The notes: generated by a model not told the origin, from the letters alone. Counted from the stretch's first letter, positions 22,581 to 32,048 are shown. The stretch is 64,000 nucleotides of DNA from Shinella sp. CPCC 101442 (GCF_024704725.1 NZ_JALIQS010000003.1:806001-870000); one strand, 5' to 3'. Made by a program: numbers and translations.

Positions 22581-22616
22581 AAAGAAACGGGCCGGTCCCT
22601 GATCCGGAACCGGCCC
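22581..22616 (-). terminator. Hairpin between the two ABC exporter genes
   Basis: On the minus strand GGGCCGGTTCC pairs with GGGACCGGCCC, followed by GTTTCTTT. It could attenuate transcription from the first exporter gene into the second. Confidence 0.6.
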
Positions 22617-22624
22617 CTCATTTT

Positions 22625-24481
22625 TTACTCGGCCGCCGCTTCCGCTTCGGTCGCGTCATCGGCGATGAAGCCGCCGGACTGGCGGGTCCATAGGTCGGCG
22701 TAGATGCCGCCCCTGGCGACGAGCTCGGCATGCGTGCCGGTCTCGTGCAGCCGGCCCTTGTCGAGCACGACGATGCGGTCCATCTCCGTCAGCGTCGACA
22801 GGCGGTGGGCGATCGCGATCACCGTCTTGCCCTGCATGAGGGCGAAGAGGTTTTCCTGGATCGCCGCCTCGACTTCCGAATCGAGCGCCGACGTCGCCTC
22901 GTCCAGCACCAGGATCGGCGCGTCCTTCAGGAAGACGCGGGCGATCGCGATACGCTGGCGCTGGCCGCCCGACAGCTTCACGCCACGCTCGCCGACCTGG
23001 GCATCGAGGCCGGTGCGGCCCTGCTGGTCGGTGAGGCTTTCGATGAAGTCCCAGGCATTCGCGCGCCTTGCCGCCTCGATGATCTCCGCATCCGTCGCCT
23101 CCGGCTTGCCGTAGGCGATGTTGTCGCGGATCGAGCGGTGCAAGAGCGAGGTGTCCTGCGTCACCACGCCGATCTGCGAGCGCAGGCTGTCCTGCGTCAC
23201 CGTCGAGACATCCTTGCCGTCGATGGTGATCTTGCCGGACTCCAGATCGTAGAACCGGAGCAGCACGTTCATCAAGGTCGTCTTGCCCGCACCCGAGCGG
23301 CCGACGAGACCGACCTTCTCGCCCGCACCGATGGTCAGCGACAGATCCTCGATCACGCCCTTGTTCTTGCCGTAGTGGAAGCGGACATGATCGAAGCCGA
23401 TGGCGCCCTTGGCGGCCGGCAGTGCCGGAGCCTCCGGCCCGTCCTGGATGTCGTGCGGCTTGGTCATCATGCCCATGCCGTCATAGACCGTGCCGATGTT
23501 CTCGAACAGCGCGGTCACTTCCCACATCACCCATTGCGACATGCCGTTGATGCGCATGACGAGGCCCATGGCCACCGCGACCGCGCCGACCGACACGTCA
23601 CCGTTCATCCAGAAATAGATGCCGATCGCCGCCGTGAAGAACATCGCGATGACGTTGTTGATGTCGATCGCAATGTTGAACAGCGTGATCTTGCGCATCT
23701 GCTTGTGCACGGTCTGGAGAAACTCGTCCATGCCGTCGCGGGCATAGGTTTCTTCCCGCCCGGCATGCGAGAACAGTTTTACCGTCGCGATGTTGGTGTA
23801 GCTGTCGACGATCCGGCCCGTCATCATCGAGCGCGCATCCGCCTGCTCGCGCGAAATCCGCATGAGCTTCGGCACGAAGTAGCGCAGGATGCAGACATAG
23901 ACGACGAACCACACGAGCAGCGGCACGACGAGACGCAGGTCCGCCGCGGCGATGATCGCGATCATCGAGATGAAATAGCTCACCACATAGATGAAGACGT
24001 CGATGATCTTCATCACGGTTTCGCGCACGGCGAGCGCCGTCTGCATGACCTTCGTCGAGACGCGGCCGGCGAACTCGTTGGAGAAGAAGGTCATGCTCTG
24101 GCGGATGAGGTAACGATGCATCTGCCAGCGGGCGATCATCGGGAAATTACCCGCAAGCGCCTGGTGCATCGTCATGGTGTGCAGCGCGCCAAAACCCGGA
24201 ATGAGGACGAGCAGCAGCACGGCCATCCAGATCAGCGTACCGCCCTCGCGGGCCAGGAACGTGTGGGGATCACCGGCCGAAAGCCAGTCGACGATATTGC
24301 CGAGAAACTGGAACAGCAGCACCTCTGCAATGCCGAGCGCCATGGAGCAGAAACCGAGCACGAACAGCCAGGGCGCGGCGGGCTTCGTATAGTGCCACAG
24401 GAAGGCGAACAGGCCCTTCGGCGGAAGCGAGGGGGCCTCGGGGGGATAGGGATTCAAGCGTCTTTCGAACCAGCCGAGCAT
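22625..24481 (-). CDS. ABC exporter, permease-ATPase half transporter (upstream of pair)
   Basis: 618 residues with the same layout as its downstream partner. Six membrane helices, then an ATPase domain with Walker A GRSGAGKTT, signature LSGGQRQRIAIAR, Walker B ILVLDEATSALDSE and AHRLSTL. Both ATP sites are canonical, so homodimers are also possible. Start ATG 24481 has CGGAG six bases upstream; the longer frame to 24526 lacks one. A small ORF with a strong ribosome site lies 150 bp upstream on the same strand. Confidence 0.93.
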   Translation of the reverse strand: MLGWFERRLNPYPPEAPSLPPKGLFAFLWHYTKPAAPWLFVLGFCSMALGIAEVLLFQFLGNIVDWLSAGDPHTFLAREGGTLIWMAVLLLVLIPGFGALHTMTMHQALAGNFPMIARWQMHRYLIRQSMTFFSNEFAGRVSTKVMQTALAVRETVMKIIDVFIYVVSYFISMIAIIAAADLRLVVPLLVWFVVYVCILRYFVPKLMRISREQADARSMMTGRIVDSYTNIATVKLFSHAGREETYARDGMDEFLQTVHKQMRKITLFNIAIDINNVIAMFFTAAIGIYFWMNGDVSVGAVAVAMGLVMRINGMSQWVMWEVTALFENIGTVYDGMGMMTKPHDIQDGPEAPALPAAKGAIGFDHVRFHYGKNKGVIEDLSLTIGAGEKVGLVGRSGAGKTTLMNVLLRFYDLESGKITIDGKDVSTVTQDSLRSQIGVVTQDTSLLHRSIRDNIAYGKPEATDAEIIEAARRANAWDFIESLTDQQGRTGLDAQVGERGVKLSGGQRQRIAIARVFLKDAPILVLDEATSALDSEVEAAIQENLFALMQGKTVIAIAHRLSTLTEMDRIVVLDKGRLHETGTHAELVARGGIYADLWTRQSGGFIADDATEAEAAAE

Positions 24482-24634
24482 GGCTATCTCCGTAATAAAA
24501 AGACGGAACCGATGCGGACGACGCAAAGAGGGCGCAGTCAGGAACGAGGTTCCGGTAAGGTGTACCGTGGGGCGACAAAAGCGTCACGCGGCGAATCGAA
24601 ATGGGTCTGCGAAGGGAATTGGGCGGCGAGGTGC

Positions 24635-24694
24635 CTACGCGAGGATTGGCGTGATGCCAGCCGGGAGGCGTAGCCGATGTGTGATATCCATCAT
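24635..24694 (-). CDS. Candidate 19-residue leader ORF upstream of the ABC exporters
   Basis: Reads MMDITHRLRLPAGITPILA. The ATG at 24694 is preceded by GGGAGG with a three-base gap to the first ATG and six to the second. It ends 153 bases before the exporter ATG. A TGGC-ATCAC-GCCA stem lies within the ORF. It fits the layout of a leader peptide, but no homologue is known to me. The remainder of the 348-bp divergent gap (24482-24829) shows no other gene. Confidence 0.35.
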   Translation of the reverse strand: MMDITHRLRLPAGITPILA

Positions 24695-24829
24695 GATCCT
24701 CCCTGTTCTCGCGTTGAAGATGCGCTTTGGTTAGCCTGAAACGACGCAATTTACCAGTCGCTTCGTCGCAGATTCGCATCTGAGGCCAATTCTGTTGCCT
24801 TCCAGCCACATCCCGGCTACCTGCAAAAC

Positions 24830-25291
24830 ATGTCCGCGCTCCACATCGCCCTCTACCAACCCGACATTGCCGGCAATACCGGCACGATCCTGCGTTTTGC
24901 CGCCTGCCTCGGCCTTGCCGTCGATATCGTCGAGCCGGCCGGCTTTGACCTCTCCGACCGCAATCTCAAGCGGGCCGGCATGGACTATCTCGCTGCGGTG
25001 ACGCTGACGCGACATGTCAGCTGGGACCGATTCGAAGAATGGCGGCAGGCGAGCGGTCGCCGACTCATCCTTGCCTCGACCAAGGCTGCCGGGCTCTATA
25101 CCGACTTCAACTACCGCCCGGACGACATCCTGCTTTTCGGCCGCGAAAGCGCTGGCGTACCGGACCGCGTTCATGACATCGCCGACGGTCGCGTGCTCAT
25201 TCCCATGATCGAGGGCCAGCGCTCCATCAATGTCGCGCTGTCCGCCGCGATGATCTGCGGCGAGGCGCTGCGCCAGACCGGGTTTGCCTGA
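24830..25291 (+). CDS. trmL: tRNA (cytidine/uridine-34-2'-O)-methyltransferase TrmL
   Basis: 153 residues, the length of the single-domain SPOUT methyltransferase TrmL, which methylates the wobble ribose of tRNA-Leu isoacceptors. Seen: LYQPDIAGNTGTILRFAAC at the N-terminus, LLFGRESAGVPD, and the knotted C-terminal motif IPMIEGQRSINVALSAAM. It is divergent from the ABC exporters and convergent with an MFS gene (one base between). Confidence 0.94.
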   Translation: MSALHIALYQPDIAGNTGTILRFAACLGLAVDIVEPAGFDLSDRNLKRAGMDYLAAVTLTRHVSWDRFEEWRQASGRRLILASTKAAGLYTDFNYRPDDILLFGRESAGVPDRVHDIADGRVLIPMIEGQRSINVALSAAMICGEALRQTGFA

Positions 25292-25292
25292 C

Positions 25293-26501
25293 CTACCCAT
25301 CGCCCCACCGGAACAGGCGGGCGGCGAAGGCCGCGATGCCGAGGAACAGAACGACTGTGCCGACGATGGCATAGGCTGCGCCATACCCGAACGACGTGAT
25401 CAGCGGCTGCGAAACGATCGGCGACAGGAACTGCCCCGCAAAGATGCTGGAAACCAGCAATCCCGAAATCCGGCCGCGCGCGGCGGACGGCGCGAGCAGC
25501 ATGGCGCTGGCGGCAAAGTTCGGCATGATCGTGCCCATGCAGATGCCCGAAACGGCCATCGCGGCCAGCACGCTCCCATAGCTTTCCGCGCCCGACAGCA
25601 GCAGGAAAGAAAGTCCCGCCGACGTGAAGCCGAGGCCGAACACGCCCATGAGGCCAATCCGCCGACGGAGCGGCGCGAAGGCGAGCGAACTCAGCACGCC
25701 GACAAGCTGGCCGGCGCCAATGGCCGTACCGGCAAGGCTCGGTGCGGCAAAACCCAGATGCTCAAGATAGAACGGCAGCTGTGTCGGGATCATGTAGAAG
25801 GCGATCATGTTGATGGCCGCGGCGAAGAACAGCGTGCCGAGCAGCGCGACCTTGCGCCCGCCAAGCCTGCCCTCTCCCGCCACGGGCGCAGCCTGGCGAA
25901 GCCGGCGAGGCTCGGGCAGGAAGACCATGACGGCCGGCACCAGCAGAATCGCCACCGTGTAGATGAAGAACGGCCCGCGCCAGTGGACCTCGGCCAGGAA
26001 ACCGCCGCCCGTCAGGAAGAGCGTGCCGCCGATGCCGACAAAAGCCTGCTGCAGGCCCATGTAGCGATCCCTCGCCGCCCCCTGGAAGAAGTCGCCGACC
26101 AGCGCCGTCGTCGCCGTCATGATGCCGCCGACGGCAAGACCCAGCACCGCGCGCCCGACGAGCAGGCCCGGCAGCGTATCCAGAAAGAGGCCGGACGCAC
26201 CGGCGACGGTGAACAGGCCAAGCGATGCGACGAGCAGCGGCTTGCGGCCGAAGCGATCGACGAGAAAGCCCGCCGCCGGCGAAAACAGCGCGATGAAGAC
26301 GGCAGGCAATGTCAGCACCAGCCGGCTGAGCAGCGCGACATTCTCCACGTCGGCAAACCGCGCGGCGATCCCCGGCAGCGAAGCGGAGATGGTGGCGCCC
26401 GACATGATCGTGAGCGTGCTGACAAAGAGCAGCGTCGCGTTGCGCCAGCGCTCCTGCGGCGAGCGCGCGATTTCCGCTGTCGCATATTGTTCCGGTTTCA
26501 T
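25293..26501 (-). CDS. MFS transporter in SoxR-controlled operon
   Basis: 402 residues, 12 predicted membrane segments; the motif-A loop GFLVDRFGRKPLL between helices 2 and 3 marks a DHA-type major facilitator exporter. Its ATG overlaps the TGA of the upstream flavin-reductase gene (ATGA), so the pair is translationally coupled. The shared promoter carries a soxbox, so induction by redox-cycling compounds is expected. MFS pumps are typical SoxR targets outside enterobacteria. The frame stays open upstream to 26996, but that part is a shadow. Confidence 0.9.
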   Translation of the reverse strand: MKPEQYATAEIARSPQERWRNATLLFVSTLTIMSGATISASLPGIAARFADVENVALLSRLVLTLPAVFIALFSPAAGFLVDRFGRKPLLVASLGLFTVAGASGLFLDTLPGLLVGRAVLGLAVGGIMTATTALVGDFFQGAARDRYMGLQQAFVGIGGTLFLTGGGFLAEVHWRGPFFIYTVAILLVPAVMVFLPEPRRLRQAAPVAGEGRLGGRKVALLGTLFFAAAINMIAFYMIPTQLPFYLEHLGFAAPSLAGTAIGAGQLVGVLSSLAFAPLRRRIGLMGVFGLGFTSAGLSFLLLSGAESYGSVLAAMAVSGICMGTIMPNFAASAMLLAPSAARGRISGLLVSSIFAGQFLSPIVSQPLITSFGYGAAYAIVGTVVLFLGIAAFAARLFRWGDG

Positions 26502-27070
26502 GCCGCCGCCTCGTCGTAACGGGTCGCGATGCGCGCCGTCTTCAGTGCGTTCGCCCACCAAGTCAGACGCCTCATCAGCACAGTCAGCTGGCCGTTCAGC
26601 TGACCGGGGCGGAAGGGATTGCCGGCGGGATCGAACTGCGTCCAGGCATGGGCGAGACTCACCGTTTCGCGAATGGCCACGGCATGCAGTTCGGCAAAGA
26701 CCAGCCGCAACTGCTCGACCGCACGAAGCCCGCCGGAAACGCCGCCATAGGAGATGAAGGCGATGGGCTTGGCATGCCAGGGCCGGAAGCAACTGTCGAT
26801 GATCGCCTTCAGCGCGGCCGGATAGGCGTGGTTGTATTCCGGTGTCACGATGAGGAAGGCATCCGCCTGAAGAATTTGGCTTTCGACCCGTTCCGCGGAC
26901 GCCTCGTCGAGGCCACCGGGCGTGAAAACCAGCTCGGCCGGGTCGATGCGGATGATATCGTATTGATGAAAGCCGGCCAGTTCCGGCTCCAGCCATCCCG
27001 CGATCGTATCGGCAAAGCGTCCCTCACGGCCGCTGCCATAGATGAGGGCGATGGTCAGTCTTTCTGTCAT
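26498..27070 (-). CDS. NADPH-dependent FMN reductase family protein
   Basis: 190 residues with a flavodoxin-like fold: phosphate-binding loop GSGREGRFAD at the N-terminus and FMN contact motif VTPEYNHAYPAALKAIID, then SYGGVSGG. Family members reduce FMN, quinones or azo dyes with NAD(P)H. It is the first gene of a two-gene operon with an MFS exporter, has CGGAG upstream of its ATG, and its promoter contains the SoxR operator. This suggests a role in detoxifying redox-active compounds. Confidence 0.9.
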   Translation of the reverse strand: MTERLTIALIYGSGREGRFADTIAGWLEPELAGFHQYDIIRIDPAELVFTPGGLDEASAERVESQILQADAFLIVTPEYNHAYPAALKAIIDSCFRPWHAKPIAFISYGGVSGGLRAVEQLRLVFAELHAVAIRETVSLAHAWTQFDPAGNPFRPGQLNGQLTVLMRRLTWWANALKTARIATRYDEAAA

Positions 27071-27104
27071 GCGTCGGAGCTCCGTTTGAAATCAGGGAGC
27101 TCGT

Positions 27105-27135
27105 GGTATAAAACCTCAAGCAAAGTTGAGGTCAA
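27105..27135 (-). promoter_or_regulatory. SoxR-type promoter of the flavin-reductase/MFS operon
   Basis: On the minus strand TTGACC (-35, 27135-27130), a 19-bp spacer, then TATACC (-10, 27110-27105). The overlong spacer is the hallmark of MerR/SoxR-activated promoters, and the soxbox fills it. Confidence 0.8.
27114..27131. promoter_or_regulatory. SoxR operator (soxbox)
   Basis: CCTCAAGCAAAGTTGAGG. It keeps the seven outer bases of each arm of the Escherichia coli soxS operator except at the arm's innermost position, and has the same 18-bp length. It lies between soxR and the divergent operon, 9 bp from the soxR ATG. Confidence 0.88.
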
Positions 27136-27140
27136 CAGCC

Positions 27141-27611
27141 ATGATGGAAAAATGTCCAAACAGCAAAATGCCGCGCGAACTCAGCGTCGGCGAGGTTGCC
27201 GAACGCAGCGGGGTGGCCGTTTCCACCTTGCATTTTTATGAGACGAAGGGACTGATCCGCAGCCAGCGCAACCGCGGCAACCAGCGACGCTATCCACGCA
27301 GCATCCTGCGCCGTGTCGCCGTCATCAAGGTGGCGCAGCGCACCGGCATTCCGTTGTCTGAGATTGCGGATGCGCTGTCCGTGCTGCCGCATGACCGGCC
27401 GCTGACGGCCGAGGACTGGCGCATGCTTTCGAAAACCTGGCGCCGTCAGCTGGACGACCGCATCGCGCGCCTCACCAAGCTGCGCAACCAGATCGATGGC
27501 TGCATCGGCTGTGGCTGTCTCTCGATGCAGGAATGCCCTTTGCGCAACCCGCTGGATACGCTTGCCATGGAAGGTCCGGGCCCGAGATTGCTCGAGCCCG
27601 ATCCGGCCTAA
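27141..27611 (+). CDS. soxR: Redox-sensitive transcriptional regulator SoxR
   Basis: 156 residues, MerR family. Winged HTH at the N-terminus ([24 protein letters not shown]), dimerisation helix, and the [2Fe-2S] cluster motif [12 protein letters not shown] with all four cysteines. Start ATG 27141 is preferred; other in-frame ATGs lie five codons up and one or nine codons down. It is divergent from its probable target operon across the soxbox. Its stop overlaps that of the convergent CNNM/CorC-like gene by three bases. Confidence 0.96.
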   Translation: MMEKCPNSKMPRELSVGEVAERSGVAVSTLHFYETKGLIRSQRNRGNQRRYPRSILRRVAVIKVAQRTGIPLSEIADALSVLPHDRPLTAEDWRMLSKTWRRQLDDRIARLTKLRNQIDGCIGCGCLSMQECPLRNPLDTLAMEGPGPRLLEPDPA

Positions 27612-28891
27612 GGGTCCAGGCGCGTTGCCAGCAGCTTGTCGACGCGGCGGCCGTCCATATCGACGACTTCGAAGCGCCAGCCCTGGGTTTCGGTGATCTC
27701 GCCGGTCTTCGGCAGCCTTTGCAGCGTTTCGATGACCAGGCCGGCGGCGGTCTGGTAGCCGCGGCGGCCGGGTAGCGACAGGCCGAGGCGGTCGGCCATC
27801 TCGTCGATCGGCATGGAGCCGGAAATCAGCCACGAACCGTCCTCGCGCTGAACCGCGTGTTCGTCGTCGCCTTCCTCGATATCGGCGCGGAACACGCCAG
27901 CAATCGCCTCCAGCACGTCGGCGGGCGTGATGACGCCTTCGAAGTGGCCGTATTCGTCATGGATGAGCAGGATAGGCACTTCGGAACTGCGCAGCGATTC
28001 CAGAACGCGCATGGCATCCATCGTATCGGGCACGATCGGTGCGGGACGGATGAAGGCGCGAATGTCGAGCGACTGGCCCGTGAGCAGGGCGGAGAGCAGC
28101 TCGCGCTTCTGCACGATGCCGACAATGGTTTCGGGTCCGCCATCGGCGACCGGCAGGCGCGAGTGCTGGCTGTCGACAAGCTGCTGGTGGATTTCCTCGA
28201 CCGTGTCTCCGAGATCGATCCAGTCGACGTCGTTGCGCGGGGTCATGAGGCCGCGCGCCTCGCGGTCGGAAAAGCGCATGACGCCGGCGATCATCAGCTT
28301 CTCGCCGCCCTCGATGACGCCAGCGGCTTCCGCTTCGGCGACGATGGTCCTGATTTCCTCGTCGGTGACGATGCTTTCGGCAACCTCGTGCTGGCCGAGC
28401 AGCCGGAAGATCAGGCGCGTCGAGGCATCGAGGATCCACACCGCCGGCGCACCGACCCTGGAAAGCAGGGACATGGTGGGTGCCACGAGTGTGGCGAACC
28501 GCTCCGGGTTCTTCAACGCGATCTGCTTGGGCACCAGTTCGCCGACGACGACGGAAAGGAAGGTGATGAGAAAGATGACGATACCGTAGCCGAGCGGATC
28601 GGCCAGCCAGTCGGGAACACCCTCGGCGAAGAGAATGTCACGCAGGCGTCCACCGAGTGCCGCGCCGGAAAACGCACCGGCGAGAATACCGATAAGCGTG
28701 ATGCCGATCTGGACGGTGGAAAGAAATTTCCCGGGATTCTCCGCCAGTTTCAGCGCCGACGCGGCACCGCGCGAGCCCTGCGCCGCCATGGTCTTAAGGC
28801 GTGGCTTGCGCGCGGAAACGATGGAAAGTTCGGAAAGAGCAAAGACCCCGTTGAGGAGGATCAGGAAGACGGCAATCGCGAGTTCGAACAA
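27608..28891 (-). CDS. CNNM/CorC-like (hemolysin family) membrane protein with CBS pair
   Basis: 427 residues: DUF21/CNNM transmembrane domain (about 1-190, [20 protein letters not shown] at the start), two CBS domains (about 205-330, beginning near [13 protein letters not shown]), and a C-terminal CorC_HlyC domain (about 345-425). Often annotated as hemolysin, but the family is now linked to Mg2+/Co2+ transport or membrane integrity. It is monocistronic, downstream of a LysR gene on the same strand. Confidence 0.92.
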   Translation of the reverse strand: MFELAIAVFLILLNGVFALSELSIVSARKPRLKTMAAQGSRGAASALKLAENPGKFLSTVQIGITLIGILAGAFSGAALGGRLRDILFAEGVPDWLADPLGYGIVIFLITFLSVVVGELVPKQIALKNPERFATLVAPTMSLLSRVGAPAVWILDASTRLIFRLLGQHEVAESIVTDEEIRTIVAEAEAAGVIEGGEKLMIAGVMRFSDREARGLMTPRNDVDWIDLGDTVEEIHQQLVDSQHSRLPVADGGPETIVGIVQKRELLSALLTGQSLDIRAFIRPAPIVPDTMDAMRVLESLRSSEVPILLIHDEYGHFEGVITPADVLEAIAGVFRADIEEGDDEHAVQREDGSWLISGSMPIDEMADRLGLSLPGRRGYQTAAGLVIETLQRLPKTGEITETQGWRFEVVDMDGRRVDKLLATRLDP

Positions 28892-29003
28892 GGACTGTGA
28901 GCCGTGCTTCAGAACCGCAACGGCGCCTTTCTATTGATGACGATGGCCGCAAGATAAGGGCGCGGCGGGCTGACGTCAATCGAACTTGCAGATCACGCTC
29001 GCG

Positions 29004-29873
29004 TCAGGCGGGCATGACGAGCATTTCCGTGAGAATATCGCGCAGCCGCGCGACGGGTGCGGCCGGCACGGCCTCGGCGGTATGCAGCATCAGATCGACG
29101 CTGCCGAGCGCTGGCAAGCCGGCCCGTTCCGGGTCGAGGGGAACAAGATGCGCCGGCATGCCGGCAGTGGTGCGGATGGTTACGCCGAGCCCTGCCGTCA
29201 CCGCCGCCCACAGGCCTGCAAGTCCGGGACTGGCGAAGACCTGCCGCCATTCCCGGCCCGCCGTGGCCAGCGCATCGACGGCAGCGGCGCGGAAGGAACA
29301 GGGTGGGTCGAAGGCGATCAGCCGCACCGGCTCATCGGCCGGCACCGCATAGTCGGGCGCGGCGATCCAGACGATCGGATGCGTGGCGATGTGCCGGCAA
29401 TGATCGCTGCGCTGGCCACCCCATGTAACGGCCATGTCGAGATCGCCGCGCTGCACCGCCGCAACGAGCTTGGCACCGCGATCCACCCGCGCCTCGACGC
29501 GCAATTTCGGATGAGCCCGTGAAAACTGCCCGAGCACTGGCGGCAGCGACGTCTCGGCAAAATCCTGCGGAATGCCGATGCGCAGCCATCCGTCCAGCGA
29601 GCGGCTGGAGCCGAGCATCATCATCGCCTCGTCGTTCAGATCGAGAATGCGCACCGCATAATCATAGAGTGCCTCGCCGGCATCGGTAAGCGCCAGGCCC
29701 CTGCCCTGTTTGGTGAACAGCGTCTGGCCGCTGAGATCGGAAAGCTTCTTGAGTTGCAGGCTGACCGCCGGCGGCGTGCGTCCCAAGGCTTGCGCCGCCT
29801 TGGCGAAACTACCGAGCCGCACCCCCGTGACGAAGGTGCGCAGGACATCCATGTCGAAATTGCGCGAAATCAT
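29004..29873 (-). CDS. LysR-family transcriptional regulator
   Basis: 289 residues. N-terminal winged HTH (about 8-65: LRTFVTGVRLGSFAKAAQAL, then RTPPAVSLQLKKL) and a C-terminal periplasmic-binding-protein-like effector domain. It is divergent from a tautomerase gene across a short AT-rich gap (29874-29964), the classical LysR layout, so the tautomerase is the likely target. The inducer is unknown. Confidence 0.93.
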   Translation of the reverse strand: MISRNFDMDVLRTFVTGVRLGSFAKAAQALGRTPPAVSLQLKKLSDLSGQTLFTKQGRGLALTDAGEALYDYAVRILDLNDEAMMMLGSSRSLDGWLRIGIPQDFAETSLPPVLGQFSRAHPKLRVEARVDRGAKLVAAVQRGDLDMAVTWGGQRSDHCRHIATHPIVWIAAPDYAVPADEPVRLIAFDPPCSFRAAAVDALATAGREWRQVFASPGLAGLWAAVTAGLGVTIRTTAGMPAHLVPLDPERAGLPALGSVDLMLHTAEAVPAAPVARLRDILTEMLVMPA

Positions 29874-29964
29874 TCAGTTTTCCAAAACAATAAGCTTAAC
29901 ACTTCTCAATTTTAAAAACGATCTTCGCGCAATAGGCTTGCCCCGTCAACGACAGGAGATGACC
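29874..29964. promoter_or_regulatory. Divergent LysR/tautomerase control region
   Basis: A 91-bp segment, clearly more AT-rich than its surroundings, with TTAACAC and AATTTTAAAA stretches suitable for LysR half-sites. I cannot fix a single T-N11-A operator. Confidence 0.4.
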
Positions 29965-30357
29965 ATGCCCTTCCTTCACATTCGCCTCGCCGGCCGCGAC
30001 CTCACGGACAGCGAACGCCTGCATCTCCAGGACGAGGCGACACGCCTTGCCGTCACCATCCTCGGCAAGCGCGCCGACGTGACCGCCGTGCTGGTCGAGG
30101 GATCGCCGATTGCCAACTGGACCGTCGGTGTACGCCCGCAGAAGATGGCCGGTCACTTCGAGATCCTGATCAGCGAGGGCACGAACACCGCGGGCGAAAA
30201 AGACCGCTTCATCGCCGCCGCCTATGGCCTGCTGCAGGAAGTGCTGGGCGCGCCTCTCAATGCCGCGACCTATGTCGTGATCCGTGAGATCCCGATGGAA
30301 AACTGGGGTTATGGCGGGCGCACACAGGAAAGCCGGCGGATCGCCGTCGCGGCGTAG
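29965..30357 (+). CDS. Tautomerase family protein
   Basis: 130 residues. Starting at ATG 29965 gives MPFLHIRLAG, which exposes the catalytic Pro-1 typical of 4-oxalocrotonate tautomerases; AGGAG lies six bases upstream, whereas the ATG at 29959 directly abuts it. Length and the internal repeat character fit fused 4-OT-like proteins. The substrate is unknown. It is controlled, by inference, by the divergent LysR protein. Confidence 0.82.
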   Translation: MPFLHIRLAGRDLTDSERLHLQDEATRLAVTILGKRADVTAVLVEGSPIANWTVGVRPQKMAGHFEILISEGTNTAGEKDRFIAAAYGLLQEVLGAPLNAATYVVIREIPMENWGYGGRTQESRRIAVAA

Positions 30358-30362
30358 GCAGG

Positions 30363-31538
30363 TCAAACGGCGCGTGACGGATCCCGGAAACGCGCGAGCA
30401 GCACGAGGCATGCAAGCGTGCCGAGCGAGCACGCAACAGCCAGTGCCAGCGCGCTCGCATTGCCGTAGTCGCTCAGTACGCGGCTGAAGATGGGCGGGGC
30501 TGCGGCAAAGGCGAGGTTGAGCGGAAGGCCGAGACGGGAGAGAACGCTGGCATAGACCTCCCGCTCGAAAAACACCAACGGCAGGGTGGCACGCCCGACC
30601 GACATCGCCCCGCTCGACAGTCCATATAGCAGGATGAAGGCAACGACGCTCCATTCGGCGCCGTGTCCGAGGCCGAGCATCAGCAGCGCGACCGGCATCA
30701 GCATGCCTGCGGCCAGGCTGGTGACGAAACCATCCCACCGGTTGCCGCCGAGAAAATCGATGAGCCGCGCCGACATCTGCGCGATGCCGATTGCCGAGGC
30801 CATGCCGACCGCAATGCCCTCCGCGACATCGTAGCTGCGCATGATGTCGATGACGACGAGCTGGAAACCCCAGGTCACGAAGCCGTTCAGCGCGATGGCG
30901 AGCGTCATCAAAACAATGATCGTTCGCACCCTGCCTCGGTCACCCGCCCTGTTGGCGTGTGTCTTGCTGTCCGTCGCGGCCGGTGCCGTATCCGGTTTCA
31001 GCCCGAAGCGCAGTAGCGGCAGCACGACCACGAGCATGACAAGGGCAAAGACGAGATAAGTGTGCCGCCAGCCGAGCCAGCCGGAGAGGAACGAGGTCAG
31101 CGGCCAGGAAATGGTCGGCGCCAGCGCCATTGCCAGCATCTGCGCGCCGATGGCCTGCTTGGCTCGCGCCCCCGCCTTTACGGCGAGATAGACATGGGCG
31201 GAATTCGTCAGGGCTCCGGCCCCGGCCATGCCAAGGATCGTCCAGCCGGCATAATAGCCGAAGGGGCCATCGCACCAGGCGAGCAGCAGAAAACCGGGCA
31301 CGGTGACGACCGTTCCGGCCGACATCACGAAACGTGCGCCATGTGATCGATAAAGCGGCGCCATCAGCGGGGACATGACCGCCATCGCCACCAGCATGAC
31401 GGACGGGCCGAGATAGACGAGCGCGGGCGTCAATCCCAGCGTTTCTCCAACCGGGGCGCCCAGCACGGAAATGGCCATGAACATCGCGCCCCAGCTGATG
31501 ATCTGGGTAAGGGAGAGGACGACGACATCGGCAAACAT
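30363..31538 (-). CDS. MFS transporter
   Basis: 391 residues with 12 hydrophobic segments in two sets of six around a central hydrophilic loop (about residues 185-210, rich in Ala, Thr and Asp). No substrate motif is recognised. The start is uncertain: ATG 31538 (MFADVV) begins just before helix 1, and an ATG at 31583 would add 15 residues; neither has a good ribosome site. It is convergent with the tautomerase gene (five-base gap). Confidence 0.85.
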   Translation of the reverse strand: MFADVVVLSLTQIISWGAMFMAISVLGAPVGETLGLTPALVYLGPSVMLVAMAVMSPLMAPLYRSHGARFVMSAGTVVTVPGFLLLAWCDGPFGYYAGWTILGMAGAGALTNSAHVYLAVKAGARAKQAIGAQMLAMALAPTISWPLTSFLSGWLGWRHTYLVFALVMLVVVLPLLRFGLKPDTAPAATDSKTHANRAGDRGRVRTIIVLMTLAIALNGFVTWGFQLVVIDIMRSYDVAEGIAVGMASAIGIAQMSARLIDFLGGNRWDGFVTSLAAGMLMPVALLMLGLGHGAEWSVVAFILLYGLSSGAMSVGRATLPLVFFEREVYASVLSRLGLPLNLAFAAAPPIFSRVLSDYGNASALALAVACSLGTLACLVLLARFRDPSRAV

Positions 31539-31605
31539 GGAAACCCGGCAGGATCGAAAACGTTGCCGCTGTCCTATCGCCATCGACCTATCGGGGAAAG
31601 CGCTA

Positions 31606-31863
31606 TCAGTCGGCGCTCGGCAGCCGGCGCATGGTGAACTCTATGCGGTCGCCTTCCAGCATCCGCCAGCTCTCCACCTCGGTCCAGTAGGCGGCTTTCG
31701 GCCAGAGATCGAACCATTCGCGCGCCTTGTCCCGCGCTGCATGTCGCTCCATGCAGAAGGTCTCGCGCACGAAATGTCCCTCGCCGGCAGGCTTTTCGCG
31801 CCGGCGGCGCTCGATGTGGCGCCGGAGCCCCTCGAGGGGCGGGGGTCCTGGAACACGCGCCAT
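31606..31863 (-). CDS. Small conserved basic protein, unknown function
   Basis: 85 residues, Arg- and Glu-rich, starting [18 protein letters not shown] and containing [21 protein letters not shown]. No membrane segment or signal. The ATG at 31863 has a perfect AGGAGG eight bases upstream, which makes it a real gene despite its size. It resembles a small hypothetical protein often seen in Rhizobiaceae. It is divergent from hemF. Confidence 0.7.
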   Translation of the reverse strand: MARVPGPPPLEGLRRHIERRRREKPAGEGHFVRETFCMERHAARDKAREWFDLWPKAAYWTEVESWRMLEGDRIEFTMRRLPSAD

Positions 31864-32048
31864 GCAGATTTCCTCCTGGCAGCACATTCAACACCCCAAA
31901 CATAGGCTGGCGCCGCCCGTTTTGCCAGTCCCGCCATCCCCAGCGCAAACGTCCCTTTTTGTTGCCAAACGGGCCAAAGTTAAAGAGTGTGACCAAAATG
32001 CGATTCGGCGGCAGGGCCGCCAATGGGAAACACCCGGCGAGACACACC

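Noticed and set aside
24510-24809. Longer minus-strand ORFs in the gap between the ABC exporter and trmL
   Set aside because: No ribosome sites, and composition unlike the neighbours; only the short ORF at 24635-24694 has a convincing start.
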